Notes under the pieces: generated by a model
Told to the model about the DNA's origin: nothing
The model's database searches: none
The model's input: the letters and a program-made list of their open reading frames with translations, nothing else
DNA from: Bacteroidia bacterium
GTDB lineage: Bacteria; Bacteroidota; Bacteroidia; Bacteroidales; UBA12481
Assembly: GCA_026391235.1 (NCBI GenBank)
Contig: JAPLDV010000443.1
Coordinates: forward strand, 1-13,930
Direction: 5' to 3'
DNA length: 13,930 nucleotides
Position numbers and translations under genes: made by a program
Shown here: positions 1-10,362 of the stretch, one piece after another
Layout: the number at the start of each line of letters is the position of its first letter
Numbering within the stretch: position 1 is the first letter of the stretch

Positions 1-612
<612 letters not shown>

Positions 613-627
613 TTAAAATTATGCTAT

Positions 628-1602
628 TTATCTAATCCGATACATAAGATTCCGGGTAAACTTTTCCAGTTCAACCTTTCGGGCAAGAGCAACTGGTATC
701 TCTCTAAGAATTACCAGTGCTTTGTTGGAATATTCATGAACCTTTTCAATAATCTCTTGATCAACACCAAGATCCTTAAAGACTTTCTTGATGGTAGCTA
801 TTTTCTCTTCCGGGTCGAAATCCTCCGAGTCAAAATACTTTTTCAGAAGTTCAGCTTGTTCCGGATTGGCAAGTTCCCTGGCTTTAATCAGCAGATAGGT
901 TTTTTTATTGGCCAGGATATCCCCGCCGATATTTTTCCCGAAAGTAACAGGATTGCCAAAAGTATCGAGATAGTCATCCTGGAGCTGAAATGCCATACCG
1001 ATCATATTACCAAGGTCATAAACACGTGAAGCCCAGTGTGGGTCAGCACCGCCGATCAAAGCACCGATCTGGAGGCTGCCGGCAATTAATACCGCAGTTT
1101 TCAACCGGATCATGTTCAGATAATCGGCCACACTTACTTCCTGAAGCCGCTCGAAGTTCAGGTCATATTGCTGCCCCTCGCAAACCTGCAAGGCTGTGGC
1201 GTTGAATACCCGCAGCACATCCGGAAGAATCTCCTTTTCACAGGATGCTATGAAAATATTCGACTGGATAGCCAAAGCATCACCTGACAGGATCGCTCTG
1301 TTAATATCCCATTTGATATGCACGGTAGGAAGATTCCTGCGCATAAAGGCCTGGTCCATAATATCATCATGAAGAAGTGTGAAATTATGGAACATTTCAA
1401 TTCCCAAAGCTGGAAGAGCTGCCCGCTTCACATCGTCGTTAAACAGCTGACAACCCATAAGTACAAACACCGGCCGTAGCCGCTTACCACCATTGGAAAG
1501 TGCATACCACATCGGTTCATATAACTCACGGGGTTCCAGAATCCGGTATTGCGTCCGGATCTCCTCATCAATAATCAGTTGCAGATCATTAATATCTTTC
1601 AT
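628..1602 (-). CDS. Short-chain polyprenyl (geranylgeranyl/farnesyl-type) diphosphate synthase
   Basis: This trans-prenyltransferase condenses isopentenyl diphosphate with allylic diphosphates in the cytoplasm to feed quinone, carotenoid or other isoprenoid synthesis. The 324-residue length is normal. The IPP-binding GGKRLRP is at residues 38-44. The first Asp-rich motif, DDIMD, is at 79-83, followed by an RR pair at 88-89. The second, DDYLD, is at 209-213, preceded by FQLQ. The first motif has the plain DDxxD form, without the two-residue insertion seen in E. coli IspA-type farnesyl synthases. Phe74 lies five residues before it, at the site where aromatic residues limit chain length in archaeal-type geranylgeranyl synthases. 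From this I infer a C15-C20 product, not the long menaquinone tail. Its ATG overlaps the stop of the upstream transporter (ATGA at 1602-1599), which suggests translational coupling. The exact product is not provable from sequence. Confidence 0.93.
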   Translation of the reverse strand: MKDINDLQLIIDEEIRTQYRILEPRELYEPMWYALSNGGKRLRPVFVLMGCQLFNDDVKRAALPALGIEMFHNFTLLHDDIMDQAFMRRNLPTVHIKWDINRAILSGDALAIQSNIFIASCEKEILPDVLRVFNATALQVCEGQQYDLNFERLQEVSVADYLNMIRLKTAVLIAGSLQIGALIGGADPHWASRVYDLGNMIGMAFQLQDDYLDTFGNPVTFGKNIGGDILANKKTYLLIKARELANPEQAELLKKYFDSEDFDPEEKIATIKKVFKDLGVDQEIIEKVHEYSNKALVILREIPVALARKVELEKFTRNLMYRIR

Positions 1603-3935
1603 ACCCCTTGCTTCAGCATTTTCAACCGTTTCCTCTCTTTATCCCATTGAATACCTCTCAGGAGTAACGAAGGAACCAGCAAATAATTGGAAATCACAGC
1701 AATCAATAGCGTAATGCTGATCAGGAAACCCATAGCCTTGGTACCGCCAAATTCCGATACCACAAAGATTCCGAAGCCAATAAACAATACTGAAACCGTA
1801 TAAATGATGCTCACTCCCACTTCTTTCAGAGTATTAATTACCGCCATTTCCGGATCAATTCCGCGGTACGACAGGTGCTGCCGATATTTTGAGAGGAAAT
1901 GAATTGCCGTATCAACCGCAATTCCATAGGTTACACTAAACACTAATATGGTTGAGGGCTTGATCGAAATGTTGCAATATCCCATGAGTCCACCGGTGAA
2001 GAGTAACGGGAGCAGGTTTCCAAAAACGGAAACTAAAATCATTCGCGGACTACGGTACATATAGGCCATAAAAAAGGCAATGAGCAGAATGGCCAGTACA
2101 AGACTCTTTATCAGATGCTTCACCAGGTACTCCGTTCCAAGGGTATATTTCAGACACGAACCGGTAAGGATCGTTTTGTACTGACCGGGTGGGAAAAGGG
2201 TATCAAGTTTTGCCTGAAGGCTGTTCTGTATTTCAACCAGTTTGTTTGTACCCACATCTGCGATACGGAAATTGATACGCATAATCTGATTGGTTGAATC
2301 GATAAATGAGTTGACTATTTTATTCCCCTTTATGGCGCCTGAAAGATATGGCATCAGAAATGTCCTCTCCTGTGTACCGGGTAAACGGTAATACTTTTCG
2401 GCTCCGTTATAATAAGCCTGAGTAGCAACTTTCATCCCGTCGACCAGGCTGAATGACCGTCCCAGATCAGGATAATGCAATGCATATTCCTGAAGACTCT
2501 CCACCTTCCTTAAAAAGGACAAACCAAAAACACCATTTTGCTTTTTAGTGTCTATGACAACCTCAAGGGGTAAAACTCCTTTGATAGTATTCTCGAAAAA
2601 CTTTTGATCCTTGTACAATTGATTTTTTTTAGGAATATCATCCAATATGTACCCGGTTGATTTCATCTTGGTGATTCCAAAAATAGCAACCGACATGATC
2701 ACGAAAACCGAAAAATAAATCCACTTCCTTTTAAAGCTGACGAGATAAACCAGTTGACCGGTAATGTGTTTGACGATTCGGTTATCAAGGTGGCGGATAT
2801 GCTTTTTCGATGGCAAAGGAAGAAAGGAAAAGATAATAGGAACCAAAAACAGGCAAAGCAGACATAATACCATAATATTCACTGAAGCCACGAGCCCGAA
2901 AGTACGAAGCATCTCATTGTTTATAGTTATGAATGTGGCAAAACCGACTGCTGTTGTGAGGTTGGCCATAAATATCTCTGCTCCAACCTTTTGAATAACT
3001 CTTTGGAGCGCTTTTACCTTATTCTGGTGATGACGGTATTCGCCATGATATTTATTCAGCAGGAAAATAGTATTCGGTATCCCGATGACAATGAGCAAGG
3101 CAGGTATCATACCTGTCAATACTGTGATCCTCGCTCCCATCAATGACATCATGCCCATAGCCCAGATTGCGCCAACAGAAACTATCAGCATGGAAAAAAA
3201 GACAGCTCTTGCCGATCTGAAAAAAAATAAAAGGATGAGGGTAGTTGCGAGAGCAGCTAGGATCAGAAACGTAATAAATTCGCCCTTTACTACTTCCGAA
3301 ATTGTTGTTCTGACATATGGAAGACCGGAAAAGTGAATTTGAAGATTATTCTCTTTACCGAATTGCAGGGCAAGAGCCTTCATGTTACGGACAATGTATA
3401 TCCGATCTTTTGTATTGATCTGTTTATCCGCAACGTTCATCACCATCAGGTAGGTATGGGTTGAATCCGAATAAACCAGGTCGCGGTAAATAGGCAGCTC
3501 CCTGAAATCCTTTACGAGGCTGTCAAGCTGGTTCTGTGAATCAATTTTTTCAGGAAATATAGGATAGATGTCAAAAACTTTTGCCATCTCATTTTTTCGA
3601 ATATTGATCGCTTCGTAAACAGATAATACACTGCTGATTCCCTTGATATCCCTGATCGATTTTTTTAATTTGTTGAAGGAATTGAACTTGTCAACAGTAA
3701 AGAAATCGGGATCCTGAAAGCCCAAGAGGATTAGTCCCCCTTCCTCGCCAAATACTTTATTAAACTCAATTAGTTTAATCGAAACACTGTCCGTTTCGGG
3801 CAGCATCCCGGAATAACCATAATCGATTTCAAGTTTTGGAAGTTGCCAGATCATAAACAGGGTGACCACGCCAATAAAAATGACAATGCTCATCCTGTTT
3901 CTTAATACTTTACCTGCAACCTTTGCCCAAAACAT
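1599..3935 (-). CDS. RND/MMPL-family (SSD-like) inner-membrane transporter
   Basis: This 778-residue protein has the duplicated RND fold. One helix (about 15-31) precedes a large extracytoplasmic domain (about 32-218), then helices at about 220-240, 243-263, 270-292, 322-345 and 346-372. A second half repeats the plan: a helix at about 404-422, a large loop (about 425-605), then helices near 607-627, 631-652, 658-682, 706-727 and 735-758. The size and absence of AcrB-type features fit the MMPL/HpnN/Patched-like branch, whose known members move lipids such as hopanoids, mycolates or sterols; some members have other or unknown cargo. The helix motif GIAVDTAIHFL (671-681) carries the usual Asp (D675). 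The equivalent first-half motif GIPNTIFLL (285-293) has Asn288 instead. It starts 8 bp after the TlpA-like gene and overlaps the prenyl synthase start by 4 bp. The substrate is unknown; an isoprenoid or lipid is only suggested by the neighbour. Confidence 0.88.
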   Translation of the reverse strand: MFWAKVAGKVLRNRMSIVIFIGVVTLFMIWQLPKLEIDYGYSGMLPETDSVSIKLIEFNKVFGEEGGLILLGFQDPDFFTVDKFNSFNKLKKSIRDIKGISSVLSVYEAINIRKNEMAKVFDIYPIFPEKIDSQNQLDSLVKDFRELPIYRDLVYSDSTHTYLMVMNVADKQINTKDRIYIVRNMKALALQFGKENNLQIHFSGLPYVRTTISEVVKGEFITFLILAALATTLILLFFFRSARAVFFSMLIVSVGAIWAMGMMSLMGARITVLTGMIPALLIVIGIPNTIFLLNKYHGEYRHHQNKVKALQRVIQKVGAEIFMANLTTAVGFATFITINNEMLRTFGLVASVNIMVLCLLCLFLVPIIFSFLPLPSKKHIRHLDNRIVKHITGQLVYLVSFKRKWIYFSVFVIMSVAIFGITKMKSTGYILDDIPKKNQLYKDQKFFENTIKGVLPLEVVIDTKKQNGVFGLSFLRKVESLQEYALHYPDLGRSFSLVDGMKVATQAYYNGAEKYYRLPGTQERTFLMPYLSGAIKGNKIVNSFIDSTNQIMRINFRIADVGTNKLVEIQNSLQAKLDTLFPPGQYKTILTGSCLKYTLGTEYLVKHLIKSLVLAILLIAFFMAYMYRSPRMILVSVFGNLLPLLFTGGLMGYCNISIKPSTILVFSVTYGIAVDTAIHFLSKYRQHLSYRGIDPEMAVINTLKEVGVSIIYTVSVLFIGFGIFVVSEFGGTKAMGFLISITLLIAVISNYLLVPSLLLRGIQWDKERKRLKMLKQGV

Positions 3936-3943
3936 ATTTTTGA

Positions 3944-5323
3944 TTATTTGACAGCCCTGATCCCCAACTCAGTCAGTTTTTGCTGAAGCAGTTCCGGATT
4001 TCTTGGTTTAGCAAGTACAGTCCTTTTTCTATCGATGAGGATCATCGTAGGTGTGGCCCTGATGCCATAATCGTAAGCGATTGAACAATCCCAGCCTTTC
4101 AATTCACTATAGTTTATCCAGGAATATCCATTTTTCTGTATCATATCCTCCCAATCTTTTTTCTTTTGGTCAACGGAAATGGCAATGATCTCAAGATCCT
4201 TCCGTGCATATCTGTCATAGAGTTTCAGCAACTTCGGCAGCATGTCGTTGCAATGGGGGCACCAGCTTGCCCAGAATACCACCAAAATATACCGCGAAGG
4301 AATTTCCGACATAACCAGAGCACCCTTTGGGTCCCTGGGAATTACAATTTCCGGGACTTGTTTTCCCGGGGCAGTTTTCCGGTAAGATTCAACAATCTCT
4401 TTGAACTCCCCCTTTTTCTTTTCATCTGTACAGGAAGCCTGTGCAAGGTAGAACTCAGTCAGATAAGTGAAAAATTCATCGTATTCCGTACTCTCCGCCC
4501 ATTGTGCAACATCTTCCAAAAGAAATTGAAATAGCACGTCATTGACTGCAGCTGCCGACATGAGCTTGTCCAAACCCTTTTTCATAGCAGCTTCCAGGTT
4601 TTCAGGGCTATAGGCTCGCTGGTACAGGCTAAAAAAAGTTCTTGCTTTATTAACCAGGCCCGGACTGTACATTTGGTTGGTATCGGCAAAGCTTATATTA
4701 TCCCAGAAATGGTCGAGGACATATTTCAGTTCATCTTTCGGCTCAATTCCTGCCGGGACCTTTGGCGACATTTCCAACCTGAGAAATCCGGCCACATAGG
4801 TACTGGGATATTTTTCCACTATCTCGCGGGTGATCTTTTCCGGATCGCTTGCCCGTACTTTTTGCAACTCCCTCATTATCTGCTGCTGAAACGGATCCAT
4901 GGCAGGATAAAGTAATGTTAATCTCTGCAGCAGTTCACCCTTTCGCTGAATATCGAGAAAAAAGTGCATGTACGAAAGAAGCAGCTGGTTTTCTTTCGAT
5001 TCGATAATTTTCAGGCTATCGATGATGGAAGAGAAGTGCGTTCTCATCCGGATTTGTTCTTTATTAAAAATGATGTCCCAGAATTGCTGGGGGCCAACGA
5101 TTATTCGGTACATACCGGGGTGGGCATTTGCCGGCAGGGTAAAGGTAAAATTGCCCTCAGCCGATACCTTTGTGGAATCCAGCATATTTCGGTTAATACC
5201 CAAATAATCAAAAAGATAAGCCTTTTTCGTAGGCATAGAATCCACCTTAACCTGAATGGAATACTGAGCCGGTAAGCTGATCTGACTACTGATAAAAAGA
5301 AGGATAATAAAGGCCCTTTTCAT
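3944..5323 (-). CDS. Exported TlpA-like thiol-disulfide protein with DUF4369-like N-terminus
   Basis: This 459-residue protein begins with a Lys/Arg and hydrophobic signal peptide (residues 1 to about 19, ending SLPAQ), so it is probably periplasmic or membrane-attached. Residues about 21-100 form a beta-rich segment with the pattern AYLFDY, LDSTKV, GNFTFTLP and PGMYRIIV. It resembles the DUF4369 domain that often precedes thioredoxin domains in Bacteroidota. A long, mostly helical middle (about 105-315) follows. The C-terminal thioredoxin/TlpA domain (about 322-455) has the redox motif WCPHC with Cys355 and Cys358, and the cis-proline motif ATPT with Pro425. Two further cysteines are present (298, 413). 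A good ribosome site, AGGAG, lies 4 bases before the ATG, and the gene starts 12 bp after atpG. Related proteins reduce or isomerise disulfides, for example during cytochrome c maturation; the partner here is unknown. Confidence 0.9.
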   Translation of the reverse strand: MKRAFIILLFISSQISLPAQYSIQVKVDSMPTKKAYLFDYLGINRNMLDSTKVSAEGNFTFTLPANAHPGMYRIIVGPQQFWDIIFNKEQIRMRTHFSSIIDSLKIIESKENQLLLSYMHFFLDIQRKGELLQRLTLLYPAMDPFQQQIMRELQKVRASDPEKITREIVEKYPSTYVAGFLRLEMSPKVPAGIEPKDELKYVLDHFWDNISFADTNQMYSPGLVNKARTFFSLYQRAYSPENLEAAMKKGLDKLMSAAAVNDVLFQFLLEDVAQWAESTEYDEFFTYLTEFYLAQASCTDEKKKGEFKEIVESYRKTAPGKQVPEIVIPRDPKGALVMSEIPSRYILVVFWASWCPHCNDMLPKLLKLYDRYARKDLEIIAISVDQKKKDWEDMIQKNGYSWINYSELKGWDCSIAYDYGIRATPTMILIDRKRTVLAKPRNPELLQQKLTELGIRAVK

Positions 5324-5335
5324 ATCGCTCCTGAT

Positions 5336-6217
5336 TTATAATTTCAGAGACTCCGCTCCGGCCACAATTTCGATCAGTTCATTGGTGATAGCTGCCTGCC
5401 GTGCCTTATTATAATCAAGTGTCAGGTTCCGGATCATATCGGTGGCATTATCGGTGGCCTGGTGCATGGCTGTCATGCGGGCGCCGTGTTCCGAAGCGAC
5501 AGAATCCAGTAAGGCTTTATATAACTGCACTTTAAGAGCTTCCGGAATCAATGTTTTTACCAGATATTCCAGATCGGGTTCAAAAATAAAAAACGGCTGG
5601 GCATTTAAACCCTCGGTGCCATCAAACGACTCGACGGGCAAAAACCGCTCGATTGTGAGGGTTTGCGAGGCTGCATTTTTAAACTGGTTGTATATCAAAT
5701 CGATACGATCATACTTGTTTTCCGTGAACTGTTGCATGAAGGATTCAGCAATGGTTTCGGTTTTAACAAAGGCAGGTTTATCAATCAATTCATTCAGATA
5801 TGGCCAAATTCCCCAGCCCTTGCTTTTAAGGATTTCTCCACCTTTTTTACCGATAAAGATCAGATCGACATTCCCTTTTTCCTTTTGAACGGCATATTGC
5901 CTATTCACCAATTCGATGGCAGCCTTTGCAATATTGGCATTAAAACCTCCGCAGAGTCCGCGGTTAGCCGTGATCACCACAATGAGCACCTTTTCGGGAT
6001 CCCTGAGGTCAGTGAGTGGACTGATATTTTTATCGTTGATTGCCCCGCTGACCTGGCGTATCACTTCATGCAGCCGCAAAGCATAAGGCCGGATCTGAGT
6101 AATTGCATCCTGGGCCTTTTTCAGTTTGGCTGCAGATACCATTTTCATGGCACTGGTAATCTGCCTGGTCGATTTGACAGAAGTGATCCTTTGCCTTATT
6201 GCTTTTAAATTCGCCAT
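5336..6217 (-). CDS. atpG: F1 ATP synthase subunit gamma
   Basis: Gamma is the central rotor shaft that couples c-ring rotation to catalysis in alpha3beta3. The 293-residue product has both hallmark ends. The N-terminal helix opens MANLKAIRQRITSVKSTRQI and continues with MKMVSAAKL; the C-terminal helix contains SEHGARMTAMHQATDNA and later NKARQAAITNELIEIV. The globular-domain motif RGLCGGFN is at residues 86-93. The gene starts 15 bp after the atpA stop without a clear Shine-Dalgarno sequence. It is the last structural gene of the main ATP synthase run. The gene that follows is not atpD but the TlpA-like gene. Confidence 0.97.
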   Translation of the reverse strand: MANLKAIRQRITSVKSTRQITSAMKMVSAAKLKKAQDAITQIRPYALRLHEVIRQVSGAINDKNISPLTDLRDPEKVLIVVITANRGLCGGFNANIAKAAIELVNRQYAVQKEKGNVDLIFIGKKGGEILKSKGWGIWPYLNELIDKPAFVKTETIAESFMQQFTENKYDRIDLIYNQFKNAASQTLTIERFLPVESFDGTEGLNAQPFFIFEPDLEYLVKTLIPEALKVQLYKALLDSVASEHGARMTAMHQATDNATDMIRNLTLDYNKARQAAITNELIEIVAGAESLKL

Positions 6218-6232
6218 CCGGATTTGAAATCT

Positions 6233-7813
<1,581 letters not shown>

Positions 7814-7819
7814 GATCCA

Positions 7820-8365
7820 TTATTTCTTTGATTCTCTTAATTCTTGCCTTATTCTTTTCAATTTCGACAGCACACTCGCATCGAGCTGCTGGTCCTCGAG
7901 AGTCAGAATAAATCCACCGATTAAGGCTTCATTGGTTTCTGTTTTCATTTCAATCTTTCTGTGGCTCGATTCTTCCAATCGCATTTTCAACCCATCCAGA
8001 AATTTAACGTCTACCGGAATAGCCGATTCTACCTTTGCATCCATTATTCCCTGATCTCCCTTGAACAACTCCATGAACATCCGGCAGGTGGAAGAAAGAT
8101 TACCTTCGCGCCGGTGGTGGATCAGAAGCTGCAAAAATTCCAGGGTGATCGGTTCAACCAATCCGGACAAGGCACTCTTAACCATCCTGGCCTTTTCTGA
8201 GCTTATGATAACCGGGCTTTCCAGGAGCCATTTGAACTCAGGTGAATCTGCGAGCAATCCGGTAATTTTAGAAAGATCCTGCTTTACTTTCTCAACCTGG
8301 TTCCGCTCTTTTACCAGAAGAAAAAGAGCTCTTGCATATCTGGATGCTAAACGGCTATCATTCAT
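7820..8365 (-). CDS. atpH: F1 ATP synthase subunit delta
   Basis: Delta (OSCP-type) joins the top of the F1 head to the b stalk. The 181-residue length is typical. The N-terminal helical domain begins with SRLASRYARALFLLVKE, matching the conserved RYA-AL pattern of the family. The C-terminal part carries the usual ALIGGFILTLEDQQLDAS motif (about 148-165), ending in a short helix rich in Lys and Arg. Sequence identity in this family is low, so position helps: it lies 4 bp after atpF and 6 bp before atpA, the expected slot. Confidence 0.95.
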   Translation of the reverse strand: MNDSRLASRYARALFLLVKERNQVEKVKQDLSKITGLLADSPEFKWLLESPVIISSEKARMVKSALSGLVEPITLEFLQLLIHHRREGNLSSTCRMFMELFKGDQGIMDAKVESAIPVDVKFLDGLKMRLEESSHRKIEMKTETNEALIGGFILTLEDQQLDASVLSKLKRIRQELRESKK

Positions 8366-8369
8366 ATAA

Positions 8370-8864
8370 CTAATTAAATTTCAAGTCGCTGAGCTGTTCC
8401 TTAATCAGTTTCTCCTGCTGGGTACGGTCGGCAAGTTCCCTTTTCAGTATTTTTTCGGCAATGTCCACTGATAGTGAGGCAACCTGCTGCCTGATTTCGT
8501 TAATAGCGGCCAGTTTTTCACTTTCTATCTCTTGCCGGGCATGTTCAAAAACTTTGGTAGTTTCCTGAACGGCTTCATCCCTTGCTTTGCTGATCACTTG
8601 CTCCCTGATTTGCCTAGCTTCGGAAATCAACAGGTCGCGCTCGGCATGGGCCTCCTGAAGCATCTTTTCATGATCGGATTTCAGGCGTGATAGCCTCTCC
8701 CTGGCTTCAATGGCGGACTGAAGGGCTTTTTCGATTGATTGATCACGCTCCTTCAGCATTTTAAGAACTGGCCCCCAGGCAAATTTCCGCAGAATAAAAA
8801 ACACGACGGAAAAAGCCAGAACCATCCAGAAAATCGTTCCGTAATCCGGTGATACTAGTCCCAT
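8370..8864 (-). CDS. atpF: F0 ATP synthase subunit b (peripheral stalk)
   Basis: Subunit b anchors the stator stalk in the membrane and reaches up to delta. The 164-residue product has the standard plan: one N-terminal membrane helix (about residues 8-27, containing TIFWMVLAFSVVFFIL), then KFAWGPVLKMLKERD, then a long charged helix to the end that reads as a coiled coil rich in Glu, Lys, Arg and Gln. There is a single b gene, with no b' paralogue. It sits 48 bp downstream of atpE and 4 bp upstream of atpH. Confidence 0.96.
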   Translation of the reverse strand: MGLVSPDYGTIFWMVLAFSVVFFILRKFAWGPVLKMLKERDQSIEKALQSAIEARERLSRLKSDHEKMLQEAHAERDLLISEARQIREQVISKARDEAVQETTKVFEHARQEIESEKLAAINEIRQQVASLSVDIAEKILKRELADRTQQEKLIKEQLSDLKFN

Positions 8865-8912
8865 ACTCTTAATTTTAATACGGCTTCAGTCCGGTCAACC
8901 CGGGATGCAGCC

Positions 8913-9191
<279 letters not shown>

Positions 9192-9217
9192 TTAGGTATT
9201 TGGTGTTAATAATACTC

Positions 9218-10321
9218 TTAATGACTTTCCTCCCGGGCCATTCCGAAATAGATAGCCGAGAGAAGGGTGAATACGTAAGCCTGGATAAATGCCACAAGAA
9301 GTTCGAGCATGGTCATGAATACATAGAACAAAATTGAAACGATCGATGAACCATAGCCAGCAATCCAGTGGATCTGTCCAAAAATAAAGATCATCACAAT
9401 GAAACTCAACGCGATAAAATGCCCTGCAAGGATATTGGCGAAGAGTCGAATACACAAAACGAGCGGTTTGGTGAAAACTCCAAGCAGTTCAATAAAAGGC
9501 ATCAGGGGAATGGGAAACTTCAACCACCAGGGAACTCCGGGAGCATTGAAAATATGCTTCCAGTAATTTCGATTTGAGCTAAAGGTGGTAATCAGAAAGG
9601 AAAATATCGCCAGTATGGCAGTAATGGCAATGTTCCCGGTAACATTTGCCCCGCCCGGGGGTATAGGTATCAGGCCCATCAGGTTATTGACCAGGATAAA
9701 AAAGAACGCGGTGAGTAGGTAGGGCATGAATTTCTCATAGCGGTGAATGCCTATTGACGGAATGGCAATGTCATCCCTGACAAACAGGATGACTGGTTCG
9801 ATCAATGACTGGAACCCGCTCGGCGCCTTGCCGGGATTTTTAACATATTTCCTCGCCAAAGGAAGAAACACAAGAAGCAGCAGGATCATACTAACCAGCA
9901 TGGCGGCGACTGTCTTTGTGATTGACAAGTCGATTGGCAACGGTACCTCCTTGTTAATTGTTCCATCTGCATTCGCCTGAACAATTTTCCCTTCGTGGGG
10001 ACCTTCCTCTGCCAACAGATAACCTTTGTAAGCTTTCGTACCGTGGTGAAACTTTGAGGAAAAGAATACGGACAGGCCCTTTTCGCGGGTATATAGAATT
10101 ACCGGAAGCGGAATGCTGATGTGGGTTTCCCCGATTTTCATCACATGCCATTCATGCGCATCCATCACGTGTTCCATGATGAATTTTCCGGCATCAAATT
10201 TCACCGGTGCTTCGCTTTGCGCTTTAACCTCTCCCTGGCTTTCCGGATTCCATCCCGACAAGCGGCTGCCGGGTGCCCCCATCAGCAGCAGGATCAACGA
10301 AATATACGTCCATCTCTTCAT
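9218..10321 (-). CDS. atpB: F0 ATP synthase subunit a with exported N-terminal domain
   Basis: Subunit a provides the two proton half-channels against the c ring. This copy has 367 residues against about 270 in E. coli. The extra length is N-terminal: a signal-peptide-like stretch (1 to about 22) and a hydrophilic domain (about 23-133) containing HVMDAHEWHVM, PLPVILY and GLSVFFSSKFHHG. That domain would lie outside the inner membrane. Membrane helices follow at about 136-155, 198-221, 229-248, 286-308, 309-335 and 336-360. The essential stator arginine is Arg292 in CIRLFANILAGHF. The last helix has Gln347 (AFIQAYVF) and ends MAREESH, much like the E. coli C-terminus. The long N-terminus is, as I recall, usual for Bacteroidota. 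A TACATTTG box lies 25 bp upstream. Confidence 0.96.
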   Translation of the reverse strand: MKRWTYISLILLLMGAPGSRLSGWNPESQGEVKAQSEAPVKFDAGKFIMEHVMDAHEWHVMKIGETHISIPLPVILYTREKGLSVFFSSKFHHGTKAYKGYLLAEEGPHEGKIVQANADGTINKEVPLPIDLSITKTVAAMLVSMILLLLVFLPLARKYVKNPGKAPSGFQSLIEPVILFVRDDIAIPSIGIHRYEKFMPYLLTAFFFILVNNLMGLIPIPPGGANVTGNIAITAILAIFSFLITTFSSNRNYWKHIFNAPGVPWWLKFPIPLMPFIELLGVFTKPLVLCIRLFANILAGHFIALSFIVMIFIFGQIHWIAGYGSSIVSILFYVFMTMLELLVAFIQAYVFTLLSAIYFGMAREESH

Positions 10322-10345
10322 TCCGGTTCGATTTCAGCAAGGGGG

Positions 10346-10353
10346 CAAATGTA
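10346..10353 (-). promoter_or_regulatory. Candidate -7 box before atpB
   Basis: Read on the minus strand, TACATTTG is an exact match to the Bacteroidota -7 consensus TAnnTTTG. It lies in the 41-bp gap before atpB, just after a run of T residues. A start of transcription about 7 bases downstream would leave a leader of about 17 bases. No TTTG is present at the expected -33 position, so this may be a weak internal promoter or chance in an AT-rich gap. Confidence 0.35.
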
Positions 10354-10362
10354 TAAAAAAAA

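Noticed and set aside
5663..6208. A 181-codon plus-strand open frame opposite atpG
   Set aside because: It lies wholly within a secure gamma-subunit gene on the other strand, is rich in Phe, Ile and His, and resembles no family. The same holds for the other plus-strand frames in the window.
8865..8912. Small hairpin (CCGG, 5-base loop, CCGG) between atpE and atpF
   Set aside because: The stem has only four pairs with no extension and no T run, too weak to call a terminator or an RNA element.
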